5,879 bases of DNA, from assembly GCA_023544495.1 (NCBI GenBank), contig JAMJFV010000124.1, positions 1 to 5,879 on the forward strand. The letters are read 5' to 3'. The position numbers were made by a program, and so were the translations under genes. Source of the DNA: ANME-2 cluster archaeon (lineage in GTDB: Archaea > Halobacteriota > Methanosarcinia > Methanosarcinales > Methanocomedenaceae). The notes under the pieces were generated by a model. The model was given only the letters and a program-made list of their open reading frames with translations. It was not told the DNA's origin and searched no databases. Shown piece by piece: positions 1 through 5,784 of the stretch (within the stretch, counting starts at the first letter, position 1; each line of letters starts with the position of its first letter).

Positions 1-1060
1 CTGCTTCTTTTCGTATAGCCATTCGGTCACGTTTATCTTTTTCTATCTGGATGGCTTCGACCGCAAGGGCGTACAGATTTTCAAGTTCGGCTGTGGACTC
101 AAGCGTCAATACAGAAAGAACTCTTGGCAATTCACCGTTTCGGATAATGACTCCTTTGAAAACATGACCGATATGGGATGACAGTTTATCAATCTCACCT
201 GAAATATCATCAATACTCAGATACTTCCGGTCACCTCTCATGATTATCATAGCTCTGCTCCCCTCTTCGAAAACATTCGAGGAAAACAGCAGACCGCTGG
301 GAGAAAGACTGTCATGTATGACTGAACGAATCGAGTTCTTCCCATCGCCCCTTGCAAATCCGATCGTAGCAAAACCAGCCCCACCCGACATTACTGTCTG
401 GAAATCACCCAGGTCAGTGACCATCATCATCTCACTGTCAAGGGCTTCGAGTAAAAACAATATCCGTTCAGCTATCATATTGTTTATGCCGTCATAGGCA
501 CTCTGTATGTCTCCGCCAGCATCTTTCAGGAACTGGTTATCTGCCAGTATTATGCCATCGGTTCCACTATCGTACATTTCTTTTAAACAAAATGCAGAGT
601 TCTGGAGATATATTGTACCCTCTTCCCTGAAAGGCAGGACCACAACTGAATAAATTGGGAAATCATATCGCCCTTTTAATTCTTTTACCAGAAGCGGGGT
701 AAATGATGAACCTGTGCCGCCTGAAGTCGACGTAATGACAAAACCAACATCAAACTCTCCTCTTTCGGAGATGTTTCTCATAATAACGTCCTTGTTGTCA
801 GTAAAACATTGCTTACCCACAATGCGGTTTGCACCTACACCATGCAGGTTGGGGATATGAATCCGGTCTTTAGTTTTTGTATAACGCATTTCCTTCAGGT
901 CATTGATAGCGGTGTTTATCGCAATGGTCTCGACCCTTGAGGGAAATTTTTGGCGTGAATAGTATTTTGAGAACTTACCTCCCCCAAAGGCTTCCCTATT
1001 AACAGCATCCAGTATCCTGTTTCCGCACTGACCTGTCCCAACCATTAAGACATTTAACAA
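1..1060 (-). CDS. CetZ-like tubulin/FtsZ-superfamily GTPase, C-terminus cut by window edge
   Basis: Reading the complement from 1060 down to 2 gives 353 uninterrupted codons. The product starts with a Rossmann-type strand and the nucleotide loop GTGQCGNR (residues 8-15). The tubulin/FtsZ T4 signature appears as SGGTGSS (113-119), and a T7-like loop VTDLGDFQTVM (214-224) carries acidic residues D216 and D219. Other blocks resemble CetZ as I recall it: INTAINDL (48-55), HGVGANR (73-79), VLPFREEGTIY (141-151), DIQSAYDGIN (184-193) and a late KGVII strand (302-306). Family members bind GTP and polymerise in the cytoplasm; haloarchaeal CetZ1 controls cell shape and motility. I chose the TTG at 1060 because GGAGG lies 8 nt upstream and this start completes the first strand; ATG at 1045 would remove it. 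CetZ proteins I recall are about 360-400 residues, so probably only a short tail is missing. It lies 25 nt after a surface-protein gene, probably in one operon. CetZ rather than FtsZ is a judgement from remembered sequences. Confidence 0.88.
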   Translation of the reverse strand, partial: MLNVLMVGTGQCGNRILDAVNREAFGGGKFSKYYSRQKFPSRVETIAINTAINDLKEMRYTKTKDRIHIPNLHGVGANRIVGKQCFTDNKDVIMRNISERGEFDVGFVITSTSGGTGSSFTPLLVKELKGRYDFPIYSVVVLPFREEGTIYLQNSAFCLKEMYDSGTDGIILADNQFLKDAGGDIQSAYDGINNMIAERILFLLEALDSEMMMVTDLGDFQTVMSGGAGFATIGFARGDGKNSIRSVIHDSLSPSGLLFSSNVFEEGSRAMIIMRGDRKYLSIDDISGEIDKLSSHIGHVFKGVIIRNGELPRVLSVLTLESTAELENLYALAVEAIQIEKDKRDRMAIRKEA

Positions 1061-1068
1061 TTAAAAAT

Positions 1069-1073
1069 CCTCC
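1069..1073 (-). promoter_or_regulatory. Ribosome binding site deciding the TTG start of the CetZ-like gene
   Basis: The complement reads GGAGG, fully complementary to the archaeal 16S anti-Shine-Dalgarno sequence, 8 nt before TTG at 1060. The nearest in-frame ATG (1045) would be 23 nt away, which is too far for this site. Confidence 0.75.
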
Positions 1074-1085
1074 AAATCATTTTTT

Positions 1086-2330
1086 TTACATCCTGAACTG
1101 ACTGCGTCTCCAGTGCAGCCAACCTGCTATGGCGATAAGAATAAAAACTGGAGTAATGTATACGTAAATAGGATATTCTGCAAGATAATCATATTTACCC
1201 TTTTGAATGTAGAACATTTCCGAAGTCACTTCTTTAGTAATATCTCCTGTGCCGTTATTGTATGTCAATTTTACGGTCAGGTTGTTAGCTCCTACACCTC
1301 CGGCTTTGAAAGTAAACTTGTACTCTTCCTCATACATGGCTCCATAAGTACTTTTCTGTATAATGGGTTTTTCAGCTATCATATCAATATCTTCTGAGCC
1401 TGAAACATACGTCAAGTTCTTTGGAATAACTGGAGTGATCTTAATAGTGGAGGCTGGTACGTCCTTTAAGTTCTTGACATATACGGTAAATGTGATCTTT
1501 TCATCGCGCTTTAATCTGGTCTTGTCCTGGGATATCGTGATTTCAAGATCAGACGTTTCTACTACTTTTTCAGCCACGATCACGGTTGGCATGGAAGATG
1601 CTGCAGTATAATCATCCCCGAACACAGAAGACGAATACGTGGCTATGGCCGGACTGAGAGTATAAGTGCCGCCTCTAGCTGCTTCGACCTCATATATGTA
1701 CATCTGTGTATATGCAGTATCCACAGGTAATTCTGTAGGATATGTAGTATATATAGAGGACTTAAAGGTAAAACCCGGAGTTATGCCAGGATCGATGCTG
1801 ATGCGTTTGGCAATACCGTTACCGGTATTTCTGGCCTTGATGGTTATCCTGATAGTGTCTCCGATATTAACTGAGGATTTATCTGTTTCTTTTGTAAGTA
1901 CGAGGGATGGTTCCCCGACGTAAAAGGCATTTGAAACACCTCCGGAGACTGCTTTTTCATATTCCACACTTATTCCTGTGGTTATAATATCCACAATTGC
2001 ATACTGAGATGAGACGTTCTTTTCATTCACCAGTATTTCCACGGGATCGCTAAGATATTTCACTCGTTTTTTATTCTCTATGATAGTCTTCGACACCGTT
2101 AATTGATCATATGTGCCATCTGATTGTAACTGATAGATGTTTATATCCAGTGATATGGAACCTTCTAATGAAGTAATATCAGATACTTCTATAAAATAAT
2201 TATTTATCTGATAGCCATCTCCCTCGTAAATTTTCTCATCATAAATGTTCTCTGCACTTACACTACCCGCTGACAGGATCAGGAAGAAAAACAACAATAG
2301 GATATATCCTACAATACGGTTCTTGTTCAA
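1086..2330 (-). CDS. Secreted surface protein with CARDB/DUF11-like domains and C-terminal membrane anchor
   Basis: I place the start at TTG 2330 (414 aa). GAGGGG lies 9 nt upstream, and this start gives a compact signal peptide: basic MNKNR, a hydrophobic stretch, then a likely cut after SAGSVSA (about residue 26). An in-frame ATG at 2375 would add 15 polar residues and has no visible ribosome binding site, but it cannot be excluded. The mature part has an N-terminal beta-rich segment (about 27-140) and two Ig-like CARDB/DUF11-type modules (about 142-255 and 262-375). Each begins with the recognisable pattern of a T/S-rich start, then I/V-GD or RDEKI, then an extended strand and an N-T/N-L turn. 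A hydrophobic helix near 386-405 is followed by the basic tail HWRRSQFRM, so the body should face outside. There are four N-X-S/T sequons (about 105, 305, 350, 359). The architecture resembles COG1361 S-layer-related proteins of archaea. Ligand and partner are unknown; the CetZ-like gene follows directly. Confidence 0.82.
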   Translation of the reverse strand: MNKNRIVGYILLLFFFLILSAGSVSAENIYDEKIYEGDGYQINNYFIEVSDITSLEGSISLDINIYQLQSDGTYDQLTVSKTIIENKKRVKYLSDPVEILVNEKNVSSQYAIVDIITTGISVEYEKAVSGGVSNAFYVGEPSLVLTKETDKSSVNIGDTIRITIKARNTGNGIAKRISIDPGITPGFTFKSSIYTTYPTELPVDTAYTQMYIYEVEAARGGTYTLSPAIATYSSSVFGDDYTAASSMPTVIVAEKVVETSDLEITISQDKTRLKRDEKITFTVYVKNLKDVPASTIKITPVIPKNLTYVSGSEDIDMIAEKPIIQKSTYGAMYEEEYKFTFKAGGVGANNLTVKLTYNNGTGDITKEVTSEMFYIQKGKYDYLAEYPIYVYITPVFILIAIAGWLHWRRSQFRM

Positions 2331-2339
2331 TTTAGATAT

Positions 2340-2345
2340 CCCCTC
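2340..2345 (-). promoter_or_regulatory. Ribosome binding site deciding the TTG start of the surface-protein gene
   Basis: The complement reads GAGGGG, 9 nt before TTG at 2330. It lies inside the possible N-terminal extension from ATG 2375, which itself has only an A-rich stretch upstream. The short signal peptide produced by the TTG start supports this site. Confidence 0.55.
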
Positions 2346-2375
2346 GATAACATCGTAATTACTTTGTACATACAT

Positions 2376-2519
2376 TTTTTTATAGTTACAAATAACGATT
2401 ATTAATAAATATATATTTTATGATACGATTTCCCATGTATGAATAACTATTGTTCAGTATTTTATTATATATCATATGCCAATATATATTTAATTTTCTG
2501 ATAAGGAATTATTATGCGA
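2376..2519. other. AT-rich intergenic region with a second TATA-like element
   Basis: This 144-nt gap separates the end of the U32/four-cysteine unit from the surface-protein gene; both run on the minus strand. Besides the box at 2407-2419 there is a second TATA-like stretch (aatatatattta, 2480-2491), about 70 nt further upstream. An imperfect AT palindrome is centred on catatg at 2472-2477. No strong oligo-T terminator for the upstream unit is visible, and no small gene is convincing. Confidence 0.5.
2407..2419 (-). promoter_or_regulatory. Candidate TATA box for the surface-protein/CetZ operon
   Basis: The complement reads AAAATATATATTT in a gap that is otherwise free of genes. Archaeal transcription usually begins about 25 nt downstream of such a box, here near 2385. 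That would give a leader of about 50-55 nt to the TTG at 2330 (room for the ribosome binding site) or only about 10 nt to the ATG at 2375. The placement is by pattern only. Confidence 0.5.
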
Positions 2520-2906
2520 CTACCGTTTCCGTCTTGCAAGATGGAATATATAAATATCCGGTCTGGGACGTTTTCCCCTGGTTGAGGCGAAATCCGAGTA
2601 GCACCGCGGGCACAGTTCACGGACATTCAGGGCAGCGATCTCCTGCGTGCCCGGAATTATCCTGGCAAACACGAAACCTGTCGATATATTCACAGCCTGA
2701 GCACTTTCATTTAACAGTTTGAGAAAATGTTCCTCGAAAACTTCCAGGTCGTCCAGAGCCAGGCCGCGAGTATTTGCCGTATATCCCGAACAACCGCAGG
2801 GAAGTGCAAACAGGTCAAGTTCAATGATCATTGCCGCCCGGCCAATAAGCTTCCTGATACGTTCCTCCAGGTCAGCTCTGGTTTTAAGAAGATTATCCAG
2901 GGTCAT
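2520..2906 (-). CDS. Small four-cysteine protein of unknown function, coupled to U32 gene
   Basis: This is a soluble 128-residue protein with no signal peptide or membrane helix. I do not recognise the family. The first 30 residues are charged and probably helical (LEERIRKL). Then comes LPCGCSGY with C37 and C39, a second probable helix (LDDLEVFEEHFLKLLNES, about 51-68), a hydrophobic strand (TGFVFARIIPG, about 76-86) and ELCPRCYSDF with C99 and C102. The tail is strongly basic and ends HLARRKR. The CxC plus CxxC arrangement could form a zinc knuckle or hold an iron-sulfur cluster; this is inference. Its ATG overlaps the stop of the U32 gene as ATGA (2906-2903), which implies translational coupling and fits its having only a weak AGGG, 11 nt upstream. 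The two products probably act together, perhaps as partner and enzyme. Confidence 0.72.
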   Translation of the reverse strand: MTLDNLLKTRADLEERIRKLIGRAAMIIELDLFALPCGCSGYTANTRGLALDDLEVFEEHFLKLLNESAQAVNISTGFVFARIIPGTQEIAALNVRELCPRCYSDFASTRGKRPRPDIYIFHLARRKR

Positions 2907-3958
2907 AAGGTATCAATCCCTTTGTTCGTTAATGTGATCCATTGCTCAAGCTTTTCATCCGGTGTACCCATGCGGTTATACACCTGTGTAACCTTCTCTG
3001 CAAGGCGCTGGCAATATCCACAGGTGTGGCACACAGTACTGTGCTGTTTCCACTGCCTGATAGCCCCGTCCAGTGCCCTGTTGGGAATGTTGAACAGGTC
3101 AACCAGATCCTTTGGACAGTCCATCAGGTCCATCAGGTTTCCATCATACCTCTCACTGGCATAGGCATCTACACAGTTCAGTATCCAGTTCAATAAATGG
3201 GAGCGCCCCCCTATCTTGAAAACATCTGTAATATGTGCATATTCAGAAAGGTCTTCCGGCCTGATAAATGGTGATCTGATGATAAGCGACGGGTCTCTGA
3301 TACGCAGAGTGAGGCACTTGTTGTAATAATAGTCATCCTGAACATTCGGACGGGGGGGCGGTCCGTTCACATGCGAAAAGAAATTAAAGTGGGCATACCG
3401 GAACGGGCAGCGGTACAGGCAACCTTCATTGACAAGGAGTTTTAGTTCACAGTCAACTGCATCCCTGATAGCTTCCAGAACGTCGAAATGACGGTTCACG
3501 TTCGAGTCCACCACAATGGACGAAGCACCCAGTTGTTCATAGAACTCGGCTTTCTGGGGGCTGTCCACGAACGCCAGTACACTGACCACGGACGGGATAT
3601 TGAACTCCTGGTCTAACATTTCTACAAGGTATGGATCAGCCACCACTACCGTGTCGACACCGATATCCTCCAGGTTTGAAAGGTACCAGTGAAGGATGTT
3701 ATATCCTTCAGGAGTTAATTGCTGACCGCCCATACACGAACTGTTCAGCACCATCTCTATCTTGACACCCTTACCATGGCAGCATTGGGTATGTCTGGCA
3801 ATCTCCTCAAGATTTGCGTGCCCCAGATTGACGCGGCCCGTGCCTATGTAATCCGGCGAACCCGCCATGTAAATCGAATAAATGTTATTTGAGTCAGCCA
3901 GTAACTGCTCCAGCCCTTCATAATGTCCGGGGTGGGGCACGTAGAGTTTCTTTTTCAT
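2903..3958 (-). CDS. Peptidase U32-family (COG0826-like) protein, probable Fe-S enzyme
   Basis: This 351-residue cytoplasmic protein has no signal peptide. It has the U32 TIM-barrel-like pattern: an N-terminal repeat (YSIYMAGSPDYIG, 27-39), successive strand segments (VDTVVVADP, IPSVVSVLAF, ASSIVVDSN), the core motif NEGCLYRCPFR (177-187), and the late block IRSPFIRPEDL...DVFKIGGRS (227-253). C180 and C184, together with C215 in NKC, occupy places like the cluster-binding cysteines of UbiU/UbiV. A further CHTCGYC (310-316) lies near the C-terminus. U32 members once called collagenases now include RlhA and TrhP (RNA hydroxylation) and UbiU/UbiV (oxygen-independent quinone hydroxylation), all iron-sulfur dependent, so a modifying enzyme is likelier than a protease. 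The substrate cannot be told from the sequence. No Shine-Dalgarno site precedes the ATG; the leader is C-rich. The gene is first in a unit with the small four-cysteine protein. Confidence 0.85.
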   Translation of the reverse strand: MKKKLYVPHPGHYEGLEQLLADSNNIYSIYMAGSPDYIGTGRVNLGHANLEEIARHTQCCHGKGVKIEMVLNSSCMGGQQLTPEGYNILHWYLSNLEDIGVDTVVVADPYLVEMLDQEFNIPSVVSVLAFVDSPQKAEFYEQLGASSIVVDSNVNRHFDVLEAIRDAVDCELKLLVNEGCLYRCPFRYAHFNFFSHVNGPPPRPNVQDDYYYNKCLTLRIRDPSLIIRSPFIRPEDLSEYAHITDVFKIGGRSHLLNWILNCVDAYASERYDGNLMDLMDCPKDLVDLFNIPNRALDGAIRQWKQHSTVCHTCGYCQRLAEKVTQVYNRMGTPDEKLEQWITLTNKGIDTL

Positions 3959-4073
3959 GGTTGGTGGGGGATTTATGGGGGGAGGGGTTGATAAAGGTTT
4001 TGTCAGCCGGTAATGTCATTTAATATTATTCAACGGGGCTATGTGAAATAAGGCACCTGCTGGTAATTATAAA

Positions 4074-4087
4074 GGTATATATTTAAA
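4074..4087 (+). promoter_or_regulatory. TATA box for the membrane protein/lipoprotein operon
   Basis: The sequence ggtatatatttaaa is a good archaeal TATA element preceded by purines (aaagg) that could act as the BRE. Starting about 25 nt downstream would put the transcript 5' end near 4105-4108, just ahead of the ribosome binding site at 4113. The box is nearly symmetrical, so minus-strand use is conceivable. Confidence 0.6.
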
Positions 4088-4112
4088 GAAACAGGTAATC
4101 TGACCAGATAAA

Positions 4113-4118
4113 AGGTGA
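4113..4118 (+). promoter_or_regulatory. Ribosome binding site of the histidine-containing membrane protein
   Basis: AGGTGA is a full match to the archaeal anti-Shine-Dalgarno sequence (TCACCT) and sits 7 nt before ATG 4126, which fixes that start. Confidence 0.75.
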
Positions 4119-4125
4119 GGACATA

Positions 4126-4479
4126 ATGGTAAATCTCAAACATACTGCGGTTGTCCTGAACGGATTTATTCACGATTTTGCCACAGGTTTCTGGCTATCG
4201 GCCATGATAGTCATTTATTCCCTTCATAGATCCCAGCAGGAATACCAGTCAATTGCAGGAACGCTCAATATCCTGGAACGTTTCTTCTTCTGGACATCTC
4301 TCGCAGCCGTAGTGATCATCTTTGCCACGGGGGGAATTCGGTCTTTTACGTATGTGGATAACTTCTATGGGGAAGAAACAGAACAGGCCCGCAGGAAGAT
4401 GTTGATAACCAAGCATATCATCCTTCTGGTCGTTTTTGGTATCGGTGCGTATCTGGGATACAGCATGACATACCACTGA
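4126..4479 (+). CDS. Small membrane protein with three helices, CopD/DUF2269-like
   Basis: This 117-residue integral membrane protein has hydrophobic segments at about 7-32, 55-70 and 97-113. Histidines H16 (LNGFIHDF, inside the first helix) and H97 (ITKHIILL, at the start of the last helix) are placed so that they could bind a haem or a metal; H6, H34 and H117 are also present. The ITKHIILLVVFGIGAYLGY pattern and the glycine-rich GGIRSF end of the second helix recall CopD/DUF2269/HemJ-type membrane proteins, but the resemblance is general and the protein is shorter than most of those. The ribosome binding site and TATA box are both clear, so it is expected to be the first gene of its unit. 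The lipoprotein gene follows after 28 nt. The function is unknown; a role in electron transfer, haem or metal handling is only a guess. Confidence 0.75.
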   Translation: MVNLKHTAVVLNGFIHDFATGFWLSAMIVIYSLHRSQQEYQSIAGTLNILERFFFWTSLAAVVIIFATGGIRSFTYVDNFYGEETEQARRKMLITKHIILLVVFGIGAYLGYSMTYH

Positions 4480-4496
4480 ATAGATGTCCACAGGTC

Positions 4497-4501
4497 GGGA
4501 G
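4497..4501 (+). promoter_or_regulatory. Ribosome binding site of the lipoprotein gene
   Basis: GGGAG stands 6 nt before ATG 4508. It gives the lipoprotein its own translation start inside the shared transcript. Confidence 0.6.
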
Positions 4502-4507
4502 TAGATC

Positions 4508-4969
4508 ATGAAAAAACTATCGAAAATAACTATTTTCCTGCTCCTAATGGTTGTTTCTTCCGGGTGTCTTTTCAATGAAAAGGAACCAATAGATGAAGAG
4601 GAACTGCCACGCATAATCGGCTATGTAAGCCTGCTTAATCACTTACAGTCAGAAGGTCTTGAAGTAAGAACCCTGGGCATCAGCAGGCAGCCATTCTTTT
4701 CGGTAAGAAGCATGAACCTCACGTTAAATGGGGAATTGGTATACGTTTTTGACTACTCTAATGTCACTGCAGCCCGGAAAGATATGGCCCTGGTCTCACC
4801 GGATGCCCGGGTCATAAACAATACCAGAATGGTATGGACCGAAACGCCTCATTTCTTCAATTCAGAAGAGATCATTGTACTTTATATCGGCGGGGACCAG
4901 AAAATCATAAACGTCCTTGAATCTGGAATGGGGACCCAGTTCGCCCCACAACCGGCAGAAGAGATATAA
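4508..4969 (+). CDS. Conserved small lipoprotein of unknown function
   Basis: The 153-residue product has a textbook lipoprotein signal: basic MKKLSK, a hydrophobic core, and the lipobox VSSGC with the probable lipidated cysteine at C20. An acidic linker (NEKEPIDEEEL) follows, then a single alpha/beta domain (about 37-146). Visible conserved-looking blocks are ISRQPFFSV (58-66), LNGELVYVFDY (73-83), ALVSPDARVI (94-103), MVWTETPHFF (108-117), EIIVLYIGGD (121-130) and GTQFA (142-146). From memory, short bacterial and archaeal hypothetical lipoproteins share this order of motifs (QPFF, a V/L-NGE strand, SPDG, W...TPHF, LYVG, L..GPQFA). I do not know a named function for them. It should be anchored on the outer face of the cytoplasmic membrane, beside the product of the preceding membrane-protein gene. 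Its stop is 3 nt from the stop of the opposing gene. Confidence 0.82.
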   Translation: MKKLSKITIFLLLMVVSSGCLFNEKEPIDEEELPRIIGYVSLLNHLQSEGLEVRTLGISRQPFFSVRSMNLTLNGELVYVFDYSNVTAARKDMALVSPDARVINNTRMVWTETPHFFNSEEIIVLYIGGDQKIINVLESGMGTQFAPQPAEEI

Positions 4970-4972
4970 GAA

Positions 4973-5770
4973 TTATAGTGCCAGCAGCCTCTCTTTCCCG
5001 GAGATCACATCCTCTATGGAGAACACTTCCAGGTTGTGTATCCCACCATGCCCCAGTTCACCTATCACTGACAGGTCAACCGTGCCGGTGCCGGGGGCCA
5101 TGTGAATATCACCATCATACTCCCTGGTCCATACACCCATATTATCGTGTACATGCACATGTACCACCCATTCCTGTACCCTCTTCATGAACGCTCTCAC
5201 CAGCCAGGGATCGCCCCCTGAGGTCAGGTTGGCATGCCCCACATCAAATGTGACACCCAGACTATCTGAATCAACTTCCTCCACAGCCTTTACCAGTTCA
5301 ACTGCCTCACAGCACAGGTTGCCGGGAGCGGTCCCTTCTTTATTTTCCAGACCCAGCACTATGCCATGCTCCTCAGCGATCCCTGAAAGGCGTCTAAGGT
5401 TATCGATCATTGTATCAAGACTCCTCTGACGGTCATTTCCTGCAAGACCTGGATGCACCACCATCACATTTGACTGGAAAAATGCAGCCATTTCAATGGA
5501 CTCTTCAATGAGCTTAAAATCAGAACCATTCATGTGTGCCATATCAACACGAAGGGATCTGGGATATCTTTGTGCTTCAGCATAATAGGGAGCATGAATA
5601 GAGGTAATTCCGCAGGACGTGGACAGTATATCCTGAACAGCCTCTACACGGTCAAACTGAAGGTCACGTCCCTCATATAATCCCATCTTGGGAATGTACA
5701 GTTCCACAGAGTCAACTTCAGTCATCAATTCATCGAGCGTGGATGCGAAGGATGACGCCCCTATTATCAT
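4973..5770 (-). CDS. Sugar phosphate isomerase/epimerase-type TIM barrel (AP endonuclease 2 superfamily)
   Basis: This is a 265-residue cytoplasmic TIM-barrel protein of the xylose isomerase-like/COG1082 type. Likely metal ligands can be paired with those of endonuclease IV: H59 (SIHAPYY), H106 (VVHPG), E142 (LENKE), D176 and H179 (TFDVGH), H206 (HVHVHDN), D221 and H223 (GDIHMAPGTG), and E248 (NLEVFS). A divalent-metal active site is therefore probably intact. COG1082 proteins isomerise or epimerise sugars and related compounds, and HVHDN followed by D-x-H-x-P-x-G-x-G is usual for them, so isomerase/epimerase is preferred over DNA repair; the substrate is unknown. The ATG lies 4 nt after the stop of the aminotransferase gene. 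Its best ribosome binding site, AGGTG, falls within the end of that gene, which suggests co-transcription and coupled translation. Confidence 0.82.
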   Translation of the reverse strand: MIIGASSFASTLDELMTEVDSVELYIPKMGLYEGRDLQFDRVEAVQDILSTSCGITSIHAPYYAEAQRYPRSLRVDMAHMNGSDFKLIEESIEMAAFFQSNVMVVHPGLAGNDRQRSLDTMIDNLRRLSGIAEEHGIVLGLENKEGTAPGNLCCEAVELVKAVEEVDSDSLGVTFDVGHANLTSGGDPWLVRAFMKRVQEWVVHVHVHDNMGVWTREYDGDIHMAPGTGTVDLSVIGELGHGGIHNLEVFSIEDVISGKERLLAL

Positions 5771-5784
5771 GGTGCTACAGCACC
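5771..5784 (-). promoter_or_regulatory. Short perfect inverted repeat spanning the aminotransferase stop and isomerase ribosome binding site
   Basis: The complement reads GGTGCTGTAGCACC, a 5-bp stem (GGTGC/GCACC) with a TGTA loop containing most of the upstream stop codon TAG. The GGTG arm is part of the AGGTG ribosome binding site (5785-5781), and the other arm abuts the ATG at 5770. It could mask the site until ribosomes terminating on the aminotransferase open it. The role is inferred; a stem this short may be chance. Confidence 0.35.

Larger units (their letters stand above)
3959..4125. promoter_or_regulatory. Divergent promoter region between U32 unit and membrane-protein unit
   Basis: This 167-nt gap serves two divergent transcription units. 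Next to the U32 start the plus strand carries G-runs at 3966-3970, 3977-3982 and 3984-3987, so the U32 leader is C-rich and lacks a Shine-Dalgarno site. Weak minus-strand TATA candidates for U32 are ctttatca (complement of 3990-3997) and taatattaaat (complement of about 4015-4025). The choice between them changes the leader from roughly 9 to roughly 35 nt. The plus-strand promoter is given separately. Confidence 0.45.

Noticed and set aside
240..497. Open frame on the plus strand opposite the CetZ-like gene
   Set aside because: The opposite strand encodes a continuous protein with tubulin-superfamily motifs. The plus-strand frame has no ribosome binding site or recognisable domain.
1113..1923. 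Three plus-strand open frames opposite the surface-protein gene
   Set aside because: They are antisense to a gene with a clear signal peptide, repeat domains and membrane anchor. Their products show no coherent features.
2463..2493. AT-rich imperfect palindrome as a rho-independent-like terminator or origin element
   Set aside because: It lacks a GC stem and a following U-run, and there is no repeat cluster. It is more simply part of an AT-rich promoter region.
2450..3196. Several plus-strand open frames opposite the four-cysteine and U32 genes
   Set aside because: They overlap each other in different frames, lack ribosome binding sites, and lie antisense to an ATGA-coupled gene pair with family motifs.
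2903..3958. Calling the U32 protein a collagenase-like protease
   Set aside because: The cysteine pattern resembles the iron-sulfur U32 enzymes, and no protease catalytic site is recognisable; the protease name is historical.
4249..4614. 121-codon minus-strand frame across the membrane-protein/lipoprotein junction
   Set aside because: It spans two well-supported plus-strand genes with good ribosome binding sites. Its product is low-complexity and charged, with no domain.
4917..5429. Plus-strand frames opposite the isomerase gene
   Set aside because: The minus-strand gene has the full set of metal-ligand motifs. The plus-strand products are rich in S, P and H, as expected of antisense translation.
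4973..5770. Identification as a true endonuclease IV (DNA repair)
   Set aside because: All nine metal ligands can be paired, but the HVHDN and D-x-H-x-P-x-G-x-G form and the aminotransferase neighbour fit the broader isomerase/epimerase family better. DNA-contact loops could not be recognised.
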